A DNA stretch of 64,000 bases from Lacipirellula parvula (GTDB lineage: Bacteria > Planctomycetota > Planctomycetia > Pirellulales > Lacipirellulaceae): positions 6,492,501-6,556,500 of the forward strand of contig NZ_AP021861.1 in NCBI RefSeq assembly GCF_009177095.1. The letters are read 5' to 3'. Below are positions 49,508 through 59,062 of the stretch, one piece after another (the first letter of the stretch is position 1; each line of letters starts with the position of its first letter). The translations under genes and the position numbers were made by a program. A model generated the notes under the pieces. The model worked only from the letters and a program-made list of their open reading frames with translations, ran no database searches and had not been told where the DNA came from.

Positions 49508-50482
49508 CTACGCATGATCTCGGGACTCCAACTCAACATTTAGCGGCAAGGCGGCGTCTCCCGGCAGCTCATCTGCGAGGATTGCTCGCTCCTCAGGCGT
49601 ATTGGCCTCATCGACTTTGGTCGACTGCAACGGCCCCGAAAGGGCCAGCAGGTTCCCCGCGACGATGCACGCGCCGCCGGCCGCCATCGCAAACGTCATC
49701 TCTTCGCCGATGAAGTAGTTCACCACCAGCGCCGCCGGGAGTTGCAGGTAGCCGAGGACGCTGGTGAGTTGCAGCGGCAACTCGGTCGACACTTGCACCC
49801 ATAGATAGTGGCCGAGCAGCGTGACGACGACACCGAGGTGAAACACGAGCCACGCATCGCGGGCGGTCATCGACCACTCGGCCGCCGGGGCCATCACCAG
49901 GAAGACCGGCAGGGCGAAGACGAACATGCCCCAGGTGCGGAGTTCGTTGTCGAGGTGGGCGTGGCGTTGATGGAGCATCGGCAATGCGGCGTAAAAGGTT
50001 CCGCTGAGGATGCCGACGAGCAGGCCGAGCAGTTGCCCGTCGGCGCCGTCCTCCATCGGTACGCAAAGCCAGCTTCCCGCCATCGCGAGCGCGACGCCGA
50101 CCATCGCCAGCGCGCGCGGCCGACCGAAGCCGAACAGCCAACCGAGCAGCGGCAACTGGACGCCGCATGTGGAGAAGCCGATGGCGCCGATCGAGGCGCT
50201 CGCCATCTTGATACTTTGGAAGTAGGTGAGCCAGTGGAGGCCGAAGAAGAGGCCGACCGCTGCGAGCAGGCGCCAATGGCGGGCGACCTCGCTACGGAGT
50301 TCGCTGAAGGAGGCGCGGCGGCCGACGGCGAGGATAATCGACATGCCGATCGCCGAGAGACCGAGCCGCCAGACGCCGAGGGCGATCGAGTCGACGCCGA
50401 TCGCTCGAATGGCGGCCGGGGCGCTGCCGAACAGGACCGTGGCGACGGTCACTTTCAGCAGCGACGATCGGTAACTAGCCAA
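49508..50482 (-). CDS. EamA/DMT-family transporter
   Basis: 324 residues with ten hydrophobic helices in two EamA halves, for example LLAAVGLFFGLHWLTYFQSI and LVFHLGVVVTLLGHYLWVQV. The short acidic tail after 290 is cytoplasmic. The family exports metabolites or amino acids; the substrate is not predictable. The start at 50482 is TTG without a clear ribosome site, so the true start could lie elsewhere. Confidence 0.8.
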   Translation of the reverse strand: MASYRSSLLKVTVATVLFGSAPAAIRAIGVDSIALGVWRLGLSAIGMSIILAVGRRASFSELRSEVARHWRLLAAVGLFFGLHWLTYFQSIKMASASIGAIGFSTCGVQLPLLGWLFGFGRPRALAMVGVALAMAGSWLCVPMEDGADGQLLGLLVGILSGTFYAALPMLHQRHAHLDNELRTWGMFVFALPVFLVMAPAAEWSMTARDAWLVFHLGVVVTLLGHYLWVQVSTELPLQLTSVLGYLQLPAALVVNYFIGEEMTFAMAAGGACIVAGNLLALSGPLQSTKVDEANTPEERAILADELPGDAALPLNVELESRDHA

Positions 50483-50506
50483 TGGTGGGCATCCGCGCGG
50501 AAGAAA

Positions 50507-51295
50507 CTACGCCCGCCGGCGACGCCGAACGGCGAGTCCCGCCGCGGCGCCGAGCGTCAACATAGCGGCGGCAGGCTCTGGCACAGCATGCGCCGCGGGG
50601 GCGGCGCCCGTCAATCCGGAGTTGCGCTGCCAGATCATCATGTCCACGCCGTCGGTGACGCCGTCGCCGTTCGCATCGCCGGCAGCGGTCTGGCCGAAGG
50701 CGGCTCGCCAGATCGCCAGATCGGCGCTATCGACGAGCGTATCGCCATTGAAGTCGCCCATTAGGCTGGCGCTGACTGGCGTCACTCGGAAACTGAGACC
50801 GTACCGCACGGCGACGCTGCGCGTTTGGAAGAGCATCGTGTAGACGCCGCTCTCCAGCGGGGGCGTGAATCCTGTCGCCCCCACGCCGAGGGCGATGTCG
50901 TCGAGGATGTTCTCGCCCACATGGCCAAGCTGGGGGTTCGTTGGAAAGTTAACCCACCCGAGCATCGCCGGCGGAATGATTTCGCTTCCCGCACCGGCGG
51001 TCCATACGGCCCCTTGCTGAATTCCCGCGAAGACCGCGTTCATGTCCTCATGGAAGGTGACCGTGATGGCGCCCAACACGTAGTTGGCCGGGACCGTGAT
51101 CTGCAGGAAATCGAAGTCCGTGGCGCTGGTTTCGGCGAGCAGATCGTTGAGACCGGGGGCGAGCGCGAACGGCGTCGGCTGCAGCGGATCAGTGGAGAGA
51201 TCGCTGGCGGTGAACTCGCTGTACGACGCGGCGCGGGCCGCGCTCGCAGCGACACAAATAGCCAACAGGCCCGAAAGAAAAACGTTCGTCTGCAT
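50507..51295 (-). CDS. PEP-CTERM protein with dockerin-like repeats
   Basis: 262 residues from ATG at 51295. A signal peptide (MQTNVFLSGLLAICVAASAA) is followed by a beta-sandwich-like region. Two dockerin-type calcium loops come next, GDFNGDTLVDSADLAIWRAA and GDANGDGVTDGVDMMIWQRN. The end is VPEPAAAMLTLGAAAGLAVR with RRRR. Dockerin repeats in planctomycetes occur without cohesins and are of unknown partner. It is the fifth PEP-CTERM gene in 9 kb. Confidence 0.88.
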   Translation of the reverse strand: MQTNVFLSGLLAICVAASAARAASYSEFTASDLSTDPLQPTPFALAPGLNDLLAETSATDFDFLQITVPANYVLGAITVTFHEDMNAVFAGIQQGAVWTAGAGSEIIPPAMLGWVNFPTNPQLGHVGENILDDIALGVGATGFTPPLESGVYTMLFQTRSVAVRYGLSFRVTPVSASLMGDFNGDTLVDSADLAIWRAAFGQTAAGDANGDGVTDGVDMMIWQRNSGLTGAAPAAHAVPEPAAAMLTLGAAAGLAVRRRRRA

Positions 51296-51480
51296 CACGC
51301 CGATGCTCCCGCTCGCTCGGCGCATGCACCGACGGGGGAAACTCTACGCAGCAGCGTCACACGAACGGAAACGGAATGTGCACTTCCGTCTCTTCTCGCT
51401 CAGAGAGCGCTGCGGCTCGCCAGCCAAGCGCTTCCAAGCGACGAGCAACGCCGACCGTGGCGTTGCCTACGTTATCGATT

Positions 51481-51795
51481 TCAGCCCGTGATCGAGCTGA
51501 TGCGGATCTTCGTGCAAACCGAGCGGAAGCCGGTCTTCTTGCGAAAGTTCTTGCGACGGCGAAGTTTCTGGACGACGAGCTTCGGGCCCTTTTCCGGACC
51601 GATGACTTCGGCGACGACGCTGGCGCCGCTGACGAGCGGGGCGCCGAGCTTCAGCGAGCCGGAGCCGTCGCTGACGGCGAGGACGCGATCAAAGGTCAGC
51701 TTTGCGCCGGCGGCCAAATCGCGGTAATCGACCAGCAGTTCCTGGCCCTGCTCAACCTTCAACTGCTTACCGCTGTCTGCAATGATCGCGTACAT
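51481..51795 (-). CDS. rplU: 50S ribosomal protein L21
   Basis: 104 residues from ATG at 51795, the normal length. MYAIIADSGKQLKVEQGQEL, VVAEVIGPEKGPKLVVQKLR and RRKNFRKKTGFRSVCTKIRI match the family, including the conserved basic tail that binds 23S rRNA. The usual partner rpmA (L27) is not next to it on either side, so the two genes have been separated in this genome. Confidence 0.93.
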   Translation of the reverse strand: MYAIIADSGKQLKVEQGQELLVDYRDLAAGAKLTFDRVLAVSDGSGSLKLGAPLVSGASVVAEVIGPEKGPKLVVQKLRRRKNFRKKTGFRSVCTKIRISSITG

Positions 51796-51984
51796 GTGAC
51801 TCGTCCGAAAAAAGCGTGAATCCAAGGGTGGGCCGATTTAGCCCAATCGAGCCCTGTAAATTACCTGATTTGCCGCGGGGCGTCGAGGGGTGGTTCGCCA
51901 CAACGCCGGCCTTCCCGCTGGGGGGGGCTGGCAAACGGCCCGATTTGCCGTCGAACGCCCGTTTTCAACTGAAAACGGCCCGGT

Positions 51985-52305
51985 TCACTCGCCGCCGGGC
52001 CGCTCCGGCAGGCCGAACGCGGCCGGGTCGGACTGGCGGATGGCCTCGACTCGTTGGGAGATCATCGGCATCGCCGGGAGTTCGCTGTAGAACTTTGCGC
52101 TGGGGTCGACGCCGTGGGCCTCGTGGCGGGCGATCATCTGGCGGATGGCGGGGATGCGGGCGGCGGCTGGGAGGATGAGGAGCCAAGTGGCGGCGAGGGC
52201 TACGGCGTAGGCGGCCAAGCGGGTGGCGCGGGGAGCGGGGGCGCCGGGGGCGGGACGCCCCGGCTCGCTGGTGGGGATCGATGGGTGAGGAGGATTACTG
52301 GGCAA
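51985..52305 (-). CDS. Small single-pass membrane protein
   Basis: 106 residues if started at TTG 52305, inside the last codons of the transporter gene. A membrane helix lies at about 30-48 ([20 protein letters not shown]), followed by a soluble tail ([20 protein letters not shown]) of unknown role. The N-terminal 25 residues are encoded by a GAGCCGGGG-type repeat, so the real start may be later. It is probably translated together with the transporter. Confidence 0.5.
   Translation of the reverse strand: MPSNPPHPSIPTSEPGRPAPGAPAPRATRLAAYAVALAATWLLILPAAARIPAIRQMIARHEAHGVDPSAKFYSELPAMPMISQRVEAIRQSDPAAFGLPERPGGE
52234..52272. repeat. GAGCCGGGGCGTCCC element in a gene start
   Basis: CGGGACGCCCCGGCTCGC and its upstream complement form a palindrome inside the 5' part of the small membrane protein gene. 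Confidence 0.75.
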
Positions 52306-53659
52306 GGGCGGCGGCGGTGTCGGGGTAGAACTTGGTGAACATGAGCCACGCCATTGCCAGGGTGATCGCCAGGTTCAGCGTCTGTCCGCAGAGGTAGAGG
52401 ATCAGCGGTTTGCCGCCGGCGAGGTACTGCTTCAGTTCGCGGAAGTTCGTTTCGAGCCCGATGCTGACGAACGCCAGGCAGAAGCACCAACCGCGGAGCG
52501 TCTTCGACGTGGCGGTCGCGGCGCCGACGAGGACCTTCCCCTCATCCCCGCTCGTCGAGATGAGCGAAAAGAGAATCGACGCCGCGATGAAGCCGAGGAC
52601 GAACTTCGGGAACCGCCGCCAAATTTCCGCGAGGCTCGGTCGCGCGCCGTCGGGCGACTTCTCCACGCACGTCACCCAGTACATCGCCACGCCGAACGCG
52701 ACGGCGCCGATCAGGATGTTCTGAATCATCTTCACCGTGGTGGCGACGAGCAGCCCCGTCTCGCCGAGGGCGTCGCCGGCCGCGGCGACGGCGCCGGTCG
52801 AGTCGATCGTCCCGCCGATCCACGCGCCGCCAAGAACCGGGCCGAGTTCGAGCCAATCGATCACCGGCGGCATCACCACCATCATGATCACCGTGAACGC
52901 GAGCGAGATGCCGATCGCCAGCGAGAGCTCTTCCTTCTTCGCCTTACACGCCGCGGCCGTGGCGATCGCGGCCGAAACGCCGCAGACCGACATGTCGGCG
53001 CTGATCACCATGTTGAGCGACTTCGATTCGATCTTCAGGACCTTCTGCCCGAAGATGTAGGTGAGAATCAGCGTCGTCGGCGTGGCGACCCAGGCGATGA
53101 ACACTCCAGGCGGGCCGAGTTCGAGCAGTAGGTGAAATAGCACCTCGGCGCCGAACATCACGAGGCCGGTTTTGATGTAGAACTCGGCCCGTACCGCCGG
53201 CTGCAGCCAGCGCGGCGTGCCAACGGTGTTGCTGATGAGCAGCCCTGCCGTGAGCGCCCACAGGGCGTACTCCAGGTTGAGGTGTTTGACGACCTTCTGC
53301 CCGGCGAGGAAGTAAGCAAAGATCGCCAGCGCGAAAACGGCAACGAAGGCGAGCGGAAAACCGCGGACGCGTTCGCGCATCCCCGCGAGACCGGCCGAGA
53401 AGAGCGCGAGCAGCGCGACGAAGACGCACGCCACGCCCGGCACGACGCTCGCGCCCTGCTTGTCGACGAGCGCGTCGAGCGGATTGCTCACCCACGAGCC
53501 GAGGTCGGTCGACCGCACAGCGAGTGGGTTAACCACCTTCTCGCCGCCCATCGATCCAACAAAAGTCGCAGCGAGCGCCAAGAGCAGCACCGACCACCCG
53601 AGCCAAATCGACCAAACGTCCTCGCTGAGCCACGGCGATCGCGGGCGATTCTCTTCCAT
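52295..53659 (-). CDS. YeiH-family putative sulfate exporter
   Basis: 454 residues from ATG at 53659; a TTG nine bases upstream is possible. About ten to eleven helices. The family motifs [40 protein letters not shown] and [20 protein letters not shown] are clear, with a longer periplasmic insertion near 40-80 than in the short members. YeiH/UPF0324 proteins are annotated as sulfate exporters, but the substrate is not proven here. A repeat pair lies at 53685-53754, just upstream. Confidence 0.85.
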   Translation of the reverse strand: MEENRPRSPWLSEDVWSIWLGWSVLLLALAATFVGSMGGEKVVNPLAVRSTDLGSWVSNPLDALVDKQGASVVPGVACVFVALLALFSAGLAGMRERVRGFPLAFVAVFALAIFAYFLAGQKVVKHLNLEYALWALTAGLLISNTVGTPRWLQPAVRAEFYIKTGLVMFGAEVLFHLLLELGPPGVFIAWVATPTTLILTYIFGQKVLKIESKSLNMVISADMSVCGVSAAIATAAACKAKKEELSLAIGISLAFTVIMMVVMPPVIDWLELGPVLGGAWIGGTIDSTGAVAAAGDALGETGLLVATTVKMIQNILIGAVAFGVAMYWVTCVEKSPDGARPSLAEIWRRFPKFVLGFIAASILFSLISTSGDEGKVLVGAATATSKTLRGWCFCLAFVSIGLETNFRELKQYLAGGKPLILYLCGQTLNLAITLAMAWLMFTKFYPDTAAALAQ

Positions 53660-53684
53660 CACGCTCAAGCCACCAAACGAACAT

Positions 53685-53754
53685 AGCCGCCAAAAGGCAC
53701 AGAAATCGCGAAGAGAAAAACTCTTCGCGTCTCTTGCGCCTTCTGGCGGCTACA
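53685..53754. repeat. GCCGCCAAAAGGC inverted repeat
   Basis: TAGCCGCCAAAAGGCACAG pairs with GCGCCTTCTGGCGGCTA, with inner arms TCGCGAAGAG and CTCTTCGCG. It belongs to the same word-like class as the repeats at 25-27 kb. Confidence 0.85.
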
Positions 53755-53764
53755 TATTCTGAAA

Positions 53765-55474
53765 CTACATCCCCTCGATGCGAACCTCACGCCCGCTGGC
53801 GTCTTCGCAGTCGAACTTGAGGAACTCCGGCGAGAGATCTTCGCGGCTGATCACCAACACTTGCACGGTGTGCTCGTCTTCCATCCGCGTCAGTTCGCGA
53901 CGCTTCCGGTTGTTGATATAGCTCGCCACTTCCTCTTCGACCGTCACCGCGATCCGCGCGACGCTGGCGTGTTGGGCGCACATGATCAGTTTGCGGATCA
54001 CTTCGATCGCCATGCTCTCGGCGCTCTTCACGAGGCCCGAACCGGCGCACGCGGGGCATTCCTTGTAGACGCTCCGCTTGAGGCTCGGCCGAATGCGCTG
54101 CCGCGTCATTTCGATGAGGCCGAACGGGCTGATGCGCAAGATCTTCGTGCGGGCGCGATCGCGACGGACCGCGTCGCGGAGGGTTCGCTCAACGATGCGG
54201 CGATGGCGATCTTTGCGCATGTCGATGAAGTCGTTCACCACGACGCCGCCGAGATCGCGGAGCCGCAACTGGCGGGCGATTTCGCGAGCGGCGATTTGGT
54301 TCAACTGGAAGGCCGACTCTTCCGCGCCGCCGTCGGTGCGGAAGCTGCCGCTGTTGACGTCGATCGCCACCAAGGCTTCGGTCTGGTCGATCACCAGCGA
54401 CCCCCCGCCTCGCAGCGGGACTTTGCGTTGGTTGATCCGCGCGATCTCGTCGTCGAGCTTGTACTTATGGAACAGCGGTTCCTTACCTTCGTAGAGCTTG
54501 AGCCGGCTGACATAGCGCGGCATCACGAACTGCAGGAACTCCTTCGCCCGTTCGTACGCTTCGGCCTGATCGATGTAGATGCCGTCGACGTCGCCCGTGA
54601 AGATGTCACGGATCGTCCGGATGATCATGTCGCTTTCTTGGTAGATGTCGCACGGCGCCGGGGCTTTCTTGATCCGGCGGACGATCACCTTCCAGAGTCG
54701 CACGAGGTACGCGAGGTCGCGCGACAGTTCCTTCTTCGTCCGGTCGGTGCCGGCGGTGCGAACAATGAAGCCGAGGCCTTTCGGCGGGTTCAGTTCGCGG
54801 AGGATATCGCGAAGGCGACGGCGGGCGTCGTCGTCTTCGATCTTGCGCGACACGCCGATGCGGCCGAGCGCCGGCATGAGCACCAGGTACCGACCCGGGA
54901 TGCTGATGTACGTGGAGAGCGTCGGCCCCTTGGTGCCGATGCCTTCTTTGATCACCTGGACGAGGACTTCGTCGCCGCGGCGGAAGATCTCTTGGATCGG
55001 CGGCTTGATGCGCGGCCGCACGCCGGGACGCATGCGTTTCTGCGCGGTGCGACCACCGCCGCCGCCATTCGGCCCACGACGGGTGGCGCGGCCGTTGTCG
55101 CCGACTTCTTCCAAGTCGTCGTCTTCGTTGTCGTCATCGTCATCATGGCCGAACTCGTCGTCGTGCTGGTCGCGCTCGTCGCGACGCGGCGGTCCGCCGG
55201 GCGAGATCTCGACGTCGGGATCGTACCCGCCTTGGCGGAAGTATTGCGGCTCGACGTCGCTGATGTGCAAGAAGCCGTTGCGGCCGACGCCAAAGTCGAC
55301 GAACGCCGCCTGGATGCTGGGCTCCAGGTTGACGATCTTCCCCTTGTAAATGTTGCCGACGTAGTTGTCTTGGCTACTCCGCTCGATGTACAGCTCTTCT
55401 AAAACCCCGTCTTCGCAGATGGCAATCCGGCACTCTTCCGGCTGCGCGACGTTAATCAGCATCTCCTGCTTCAT
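53765..55474 (-). CDS. Ribonuclease E/G
   Basis: 569 residues. It is an endoribonuclease of the RNase E/G family: S1-like N-terminus (NIYKGKIVNLEPSIQAAFVD and FGVGRNGFLHISDV), an acidic insertion (about 90-150, DDDDDNEDDD) specific to this protein, catalytic acidic residues in EALVAIDVNSGSF and VVVNDFIDMRKDRHRR, and the zinc-link motif ECPACAGSG. Length and absence of a long scaffold tail are nearer to RNase G. It starts RNA decay and rRNA processing. A 460-base leader lies upstream. Confidence 0.92.
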   Translation of the reverse strand: MKQEMLINVAQPEECRIAICEDGVLEELYIERSSQDNYVGNIYKGKIVNLEPSIQAAFVDFGVGRNGFLHISDVEPQYFRQGGYDPDVEISPGGPPRRDERDQHDDEFGHDDDDDNEDDDLEEVGDNGRATRRGPNGGGGGRTAQKRMRPGVRPRIKPPIQEIFRRGDEVLVQVIKEGIGTKGPTLSTYISIPGRYLVLMPALGRIGVSRKIEDDDARRRLRDILRELNPPKGLGFIVRTAGTDRTKKELSRDLAYLVRLWKVIVRRIKKAPAPCDIYQESDMIIRTIRDIFTGDVDGIYIDQAEAYERAKEFLQFVMPRYVSRLKLYEGKEPLFHKYKLDDEIARINQRKVPLRGGGSLVIDQTEALVAIDVNSGSFRTDGGAEESAFQLNQIAAREIARQLRLRDLGGVVVNDFIDMRKDRHRRIVERTLRDAVRRDRARTKILRISPFGLIEMTRQRIRPSLKRSVYKECPACAGSGLVKSAESMAIEVIRKLIMCAQHASVARIAVTVEEEVASYINNRKRRELTRMEDEHTVQVLVISREDLSPEFLKFDCEDASGREVRIEGM

Positions 55475-55934
55475 GGAAACTCTTTCTTAAGTTGGATGGC
55501 GCCGCGCGACGCCCGACCGGGCTCGCGCAGCACGCTGACCAGATGGCCTCGGCATCGAGACGAGGAGCGGCCGACGCGGCGAAGCAGCCAGCGACGCGCC
55601 GCGCTAAGCGCCGGCTCCGTCGATCGTGGCCATTCATCGCAATCGCGTTCAACAAGGTCGCTCTCGTCCGCCCAAGGCGAAAATTTACGTAAGTCTCTAA
55701 CTGACGATCCGAAGCCAAAAGGCTGCGGGATGGTTGCTTCTAAAAACTGAACTTGGGCAACCGCTTTTCGTGGCGTGACGCCGGCGGCTTGCCAGCGAGA
55801 GGCCCCAAGCGTGTACCCAGTTCTGAACTGGCGGGATGCCACTGGCGCCCAGAAATACTCTCTCGTCTCCGTTACTCTGTTATTTGCTTTATGTTTTTCT
55901 TTGAGTCGTCGCGTCTTCGTGGTTCGTCTTTGTC
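55475..55934. other. Long leader upstream of RNase E/G
   Basis: 460 bases between ptsI and the RNase E/G gene with no credible gene. It contains an AT-rich pyrimidine-heavy stretch near 55870-55930. RNase E mRNAs often have long 5' UTRs used for autoregulation; that would fit, but no specific structure was recognised. Confidence 0.4.
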
Positions 55935-57677
55935 TTAAACCGGGAACTCCGGGAACACTCTCGATAGCTCTTCTTTCAAGTAGGTCTTCACGTCGCGGGC
56001 CGTTTCCAGCGCGCGAACTTGTTCTGCAACGCGTTCGCACTGCTCGATCGAGACGCTGCGACAAACGCGCTTCACTTCGGGGATCGCCGAAGGAGTGACG
56101 CTAAGCGTCCGCAAGCCAATGCCGAGCAGCAGCATCGTGTATAAGGGATTGCCGCACATCTGGCCGCACATGCTGATCGGGCGATCGAATCGCTTGGCGG
56201 TTTGCACGGCCATGTCGATCAGCCGAATCACCGCCGGATCGGCCGCCGTGTACAGGCTCGCCACATCCTTGTTGCTGCGATCAACGGCGAGGCAGTACTG
56301 AATCAGGTCGTTCGTGCCGATGCTGAAGAAGTCGGACTCTTCGGCGAAGCGATCCATCATGATCACCGCCGAGGGAACCTCGACCATCATCCCGACGGGG
56401 ATGTTGCGATCGAACGGGATGCCCGCCTCTTCGAGATCTTCCATCGCGTCGGCGAGCACCATCTTCGCTTGCCGCAGTTCGAGCATCGTGCTCACTAGCG
56501 GGAACATCAGCTTGATTTGCCCGTGAGCGCTAGCTCGCAAGATGGCCCGCAATTGGACGCGGAACATGTCGCGGTTCTTCAGCGCGAGCCGGATGCTGCG
56601 CAGCCCGAGGAACGGGTTGCGTTCATCTTCGGGATCGGGGAGCGTCCGCATCTTGTCGGCGCCGAGGTCGAGCGTCCGCATCACCACGGGCTTGCCGTGC
56701 ATTTCCCGAGCAACTTCGCTGTAGGCGGCAAAGTGCGCTTCTTCTGGCGGGTCGTCGTCGCGGCCGAGATACAGGAACTCGGTGCGGTAGAGACCGATGC
56801 CGTCGGCCCCGCGCTCATCGCATTGCTGCACTTCCGAGGGGAACTCGATGTTGCCGAGCATCGTGATGCGGCAACCGCAGGTCGTCTCGGCCGGCAGATC
56901 GCGGAGCGTTTCGAGTTTGACGGCGAGCGACCGTTGCTCTTCGACTTCGTGGCGGTAGCGGGCGAGGGTTTCTTCGTCCGGGTGGAGGAAGATGAGGCCC
57001 TGGTCGCCGTCGATGATCACCGTCTCGCCGCCCGAGACGTCGGTGAGGAAGTTGCCGACACCGACGACAGCGGGGATGCCGAGGCCTTCGGCGACGATTG
57101 CCGTGTGGCTGCCGGGTCCGCCGACCTCGGTGACGAGGCCCATCACGAACTGCGGATTGAGATTGGCCGTCTCGCTGGGCGTGAGGTTGTGGGCCAGCAC
57201 GAGCACCGGCGAGGTGACGTGGGCCAGCTCTTGCCGGGCGGTGCCGAGCAGGTGCCGCAGCAGCCGCTTCTGGATGTCGAAAATATCGTTGGCCCGTTCG
57301 GCCATGTACTCGCCGTCGAGCGACTGGAAAACCTTGGCGTATTTGCCGAGTGCGCGGCTGACCGAGTACTCCGGCGAGTAGTGCCGGGTGCGGATCATCT
57401 CTTCGAGCTCTTGCCGCAGACGCCGATCGTTCAGCATCTGCAGATGGGCCGAGAAGATGGCGGCGACTTCATCGCCGAGCTCTTTGGCAACGCGGCCGCG
57501 ATTGCGGTCGACCTCGGCCGTGGCGGCTTCGATGGCGCGATTGAGGCGCGCAAGCTCCTCGCTGACGGCGTCGCGTCCGACGAACCGCCGCGGAATGCGG
57601 AATCCTTCGTTGTCGAGGATCAGGGCTTCGCCGATTGCCACGCCGGGCGAAACTGCGATCCCTTGGAGGCGTTCCAT
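55935..57677 (-). CDS. ptsI: PTS enzyme I (phosphoenolpyruvate-protein phosphotransferase)
   Basis: 580 residues from ATG at 57677 with a GAGGGCG site. It transfers phosphate from PEP to HPr. Full architecture: N-terminal HPr-binding helices, the phospho-histidine loop EVGGPGSHTAIVAEGLGIP (His191), and the C-terminal PEP-binding barrel with GIGLYRTEFLYL, MRTLDLGADK, FFSIGTNDLIQYCLAVDR and the active Cys in SMCGQMCGNP. The HPr gene lies 358 bases upstream on the same strand and IIA and hpf follow, so it is part of a regulatory-type PTS cluster. Confidence 0.95.
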   Translation of the reverse strand: MERLQGIAVSPGVAIGEALILDNEGFRIPRRFVGRDAVSEELARLNRAIEAATAEVDRNRGRVAKELGDEVAAIFSAHLQMLNDRRLRQELEEMIRTRHYSPEYSVSRALGKYAKVFQSLDGEYMAERANDIFDIQKRLLRHLLGTARQELAHVTSPVLVLAHNLTPSETANLNPQFVMGLVTEVGGPGSHTAIVAEGLGIPAVVGVGNFLTDVSGGETVIIDGDQGLIFLHPDEETLARYRHEVEEQRSLAVKLETLRDLPAETTCGCRITMLGNIEFPSEVQQCDERGADGIGLYRTEFLYLGRDDDPPEEAHFAAYSEVAREMHGKPVVMRTLDLGADKMRTLPDPEDERNPFLGLRSIRLALKNRDMFRVQLRAILRASAHGQIKLMFPLVSTMLELRQAKMVLADAMEDLEEAGIPFDRNIPVGMMVEVPSAVIMMDRFAEESDFFSIGTNDLIQYCLAVDRSNKDVASLYTAADPAVIRLIDMAVQTAKRFDRPISMCGQMCGNPLYTMLLLGIGLRTLSVTPSAIPEVKRVCRSVSIEQCERVAEQVRALETARDVKTYLKEELSRVFPEFPV

Positions 57678-58035
57678 AGCGCCCTCGCTTTGGGGGCGCG
57701 CCGGCGTTCGTGCTGCTGCGACAAGCATCCGCTCGCTAGGGCCCGCCTTGCCCCGGCGTCGTCAAAATCTTCGTGCAACGCGCCCCGCGCGTCGGCCAGC
57801 GCCGCTGCAGAGCGGCGAGGCTCGGTCGATTTCTTCGGTGTTTGCTTATCGCTCAGGCAGCCTTCAGCCTGCGCGCCTTGTCAATTCGGTCCGCCAGCAT
57901 CCCCAACGGATGGCGACGGTGTTTCGGTGGATATTCATCACCCCGAGGTTCGACGAGCGCCGCTGGGGCGAACGCTCGGCGAACCTCGACATGATGAACC
58001 GCATCGGGCCGGACTCTTGCAGCCGGCCCGCCACC
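57678..58035. other. Gap between HPr and ptsI with a TCACCCCGAGG hairpin
   Basis: It contains the inverted repeat TTCATCACCCCGAGGTTCG (57934 onward) against CGAACCTCGACATGATGAA, with an inner hairpin CGAGCG/CGCTCG. A relative of the first arm (TCACCCCGAGGTACTCCGAGG) lies at 38750-38772. No gene is visible. Confidence 0.6.
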
Positions 58036-58359
58036 TCAACCGCCGTCCGAACTCGTCGGAGGCTGACTTTCTGTTTGTTCTAGCACGAAGCCGTTGGCGA
58101 TAAACCGCGCAAGCGCGTCGACCGCCTGTTCGGCGTCGTCACCGCGAGCTTCTAGCCGCAGTTCGACGCCGGGTTCGGCGCCGAGGGTGAGCATGTGCAT
58201 GATGCTCTTCCCGTCGGCGCGGAGGTTCTCGCGAACCACCTCAATCTCACAAGGAAACTTCATCGCCAGCCGCACGAACTGCTCGGCAGGTCGGATGTGC
58301 AGGCCCAACGGATCCTTGTCGCTAATGACGACGACGCGTTGTGCCGCGGACGATGACAT
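58036..58359 (-). CDS. HPr family phosphocarrier protein
   Basis: 107 residues. LGLHIRPAEQFVRLA holds the phosphorylated His21 and GKSIMHMLTLGA has the regulatory-type Ser52, both of HPr/NPr pattern. The C-terminal tail (EQTESQPPTSSDGG) is an extension of about 15 residues. It receives phosphate from enzyme I and passes it to IIA. No HPr kinase gene is in the window, so use of the serine is open. Confidence 0.9.
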   Translation of the reverse strand: MSSSAAQRVVVISDKDPLGLHIRPAEQFVRLAMKFPCEIEVVRENLRADGKSIMHMLTLGAEPGVELRLEARGDDAEQAVDALARFIANGFVLEQTESQPPTSSDGG

Positions 58360-58419
58360 GAACTAAGTAGCGGTCAGCTTTCAGCGATCAGCTTGCAGCC
58401 CAACCTTCTCCGTACAAAG

Positions 58420-58502
58420 TGGCGAGTTTCGAGTTGCGAGCTGCGAGTAATAGGGGCGAGCCGAATTCACTCGCAACTCGAAACTCGCTACCCGCAACTC
58501 CT
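58420..58502. repeat. Heptamer repeat (CTCGCAA class), opposed arms
   Basis: GGCGAGTTTCGAGTTGCGAG against CACTCGCAACTCGAAACTCG, between the HPr gene and the IIA gene. It is the most symmetrical copy of this family. Confidence 0.92.
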
Positions 58503-58979
58503 CTACGACCCAAACTGATTGTTGTCGGCTTCTTCCAAGAGCTGCCAGACGTCGCCGGGCTCTTTGCTTTGCTTCAGGAAGCGGCAGAACGTGTCGTCGC
58601 GCAGCTGGCGCGAGATGTTCTCGAGCGCCCGCAAGTGATCGCCAGGGCGATCAGGCGGCGAGATCAGCAGGAAGAGCAAGTGGACCTTCTCGCCGTCGAG
58701 GCTATCGAAGTCGACCCCCTCGTCGCTGACGGCGACGGCGCCGATCAATTCGTGAACGCTGGGGTGCTTCGTGTGGGGCACGGCCACGCCGCGGCCGATG
58801 CCGGTGCTGCCGAGCTCTTCGCGCTTCAAAATCGCTTCCACGATGCCGTCGTACTGGTCTTGGGCGATCTTGCCCGCTTCCAGCAGCGACGAGGCCATGG
58901 CGCGAATCACGTCTTCCTTCGTATCCGCTTCCACGTTCGTGCGGATGGCGTTGCGATTGACGAAATCAACGAACTTCAT
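58503..58979 (-). CDS. PTS IIA component, nitrogen/fructose type (PtsN-like)
   Basis: 158 residues. The IIA-2 domain shows [20 protein letters not shown] with the phosphorylated His69, followed by [28 protein letters not shown], a conserved part of PtsN/FruA. No IIB or IIC is fused or adjacent, so a regulatory role is likely. It starts 152 bases downstream of the HPF gene in the same direction. Confidence 0.9.
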   Translation of the reverse strand: MKFVDFVNRNAIRTNVEADTKEDVIRAMASSLLEAGKIAQDQYDGIVEAILKREELGSTGIGRGVAVPHTKHPSVHELIGAVAVSDEGVDFDSLDGEKVHLLFLLISPPDRPGDHLRALENISRQLRDDTFCRFLKQSKEPGDVWQLLEEADNNQFGS

Positions 58980-59062
58980 AACTCAAAGTATCCTTCGCTC
59001 AATGAATCGTTCTATTGAATGCAGTCGCGCTGGGCGGCTAGCGTTCGTGTTTTGGGAGCTTT

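Noticed and set aside
53861-55402. A 513-codon plus-strand frame
   Set aside because: Antisense of RNase E/G, whose catalytic and zinc-link motifs are certain.
55471-56064. A 197-codon minus-strand frame overlapping ptsI and the RNase leader
   Set aside because: It overlaps the 3' end of ptsI in another frame and gives a low-complexity arginine/serine-rich sequence.
56517-58103. A 528-codon plus-strand frame
   Set aside because: Antisense of ptsI and the following gap; no domain and no ribosome site.
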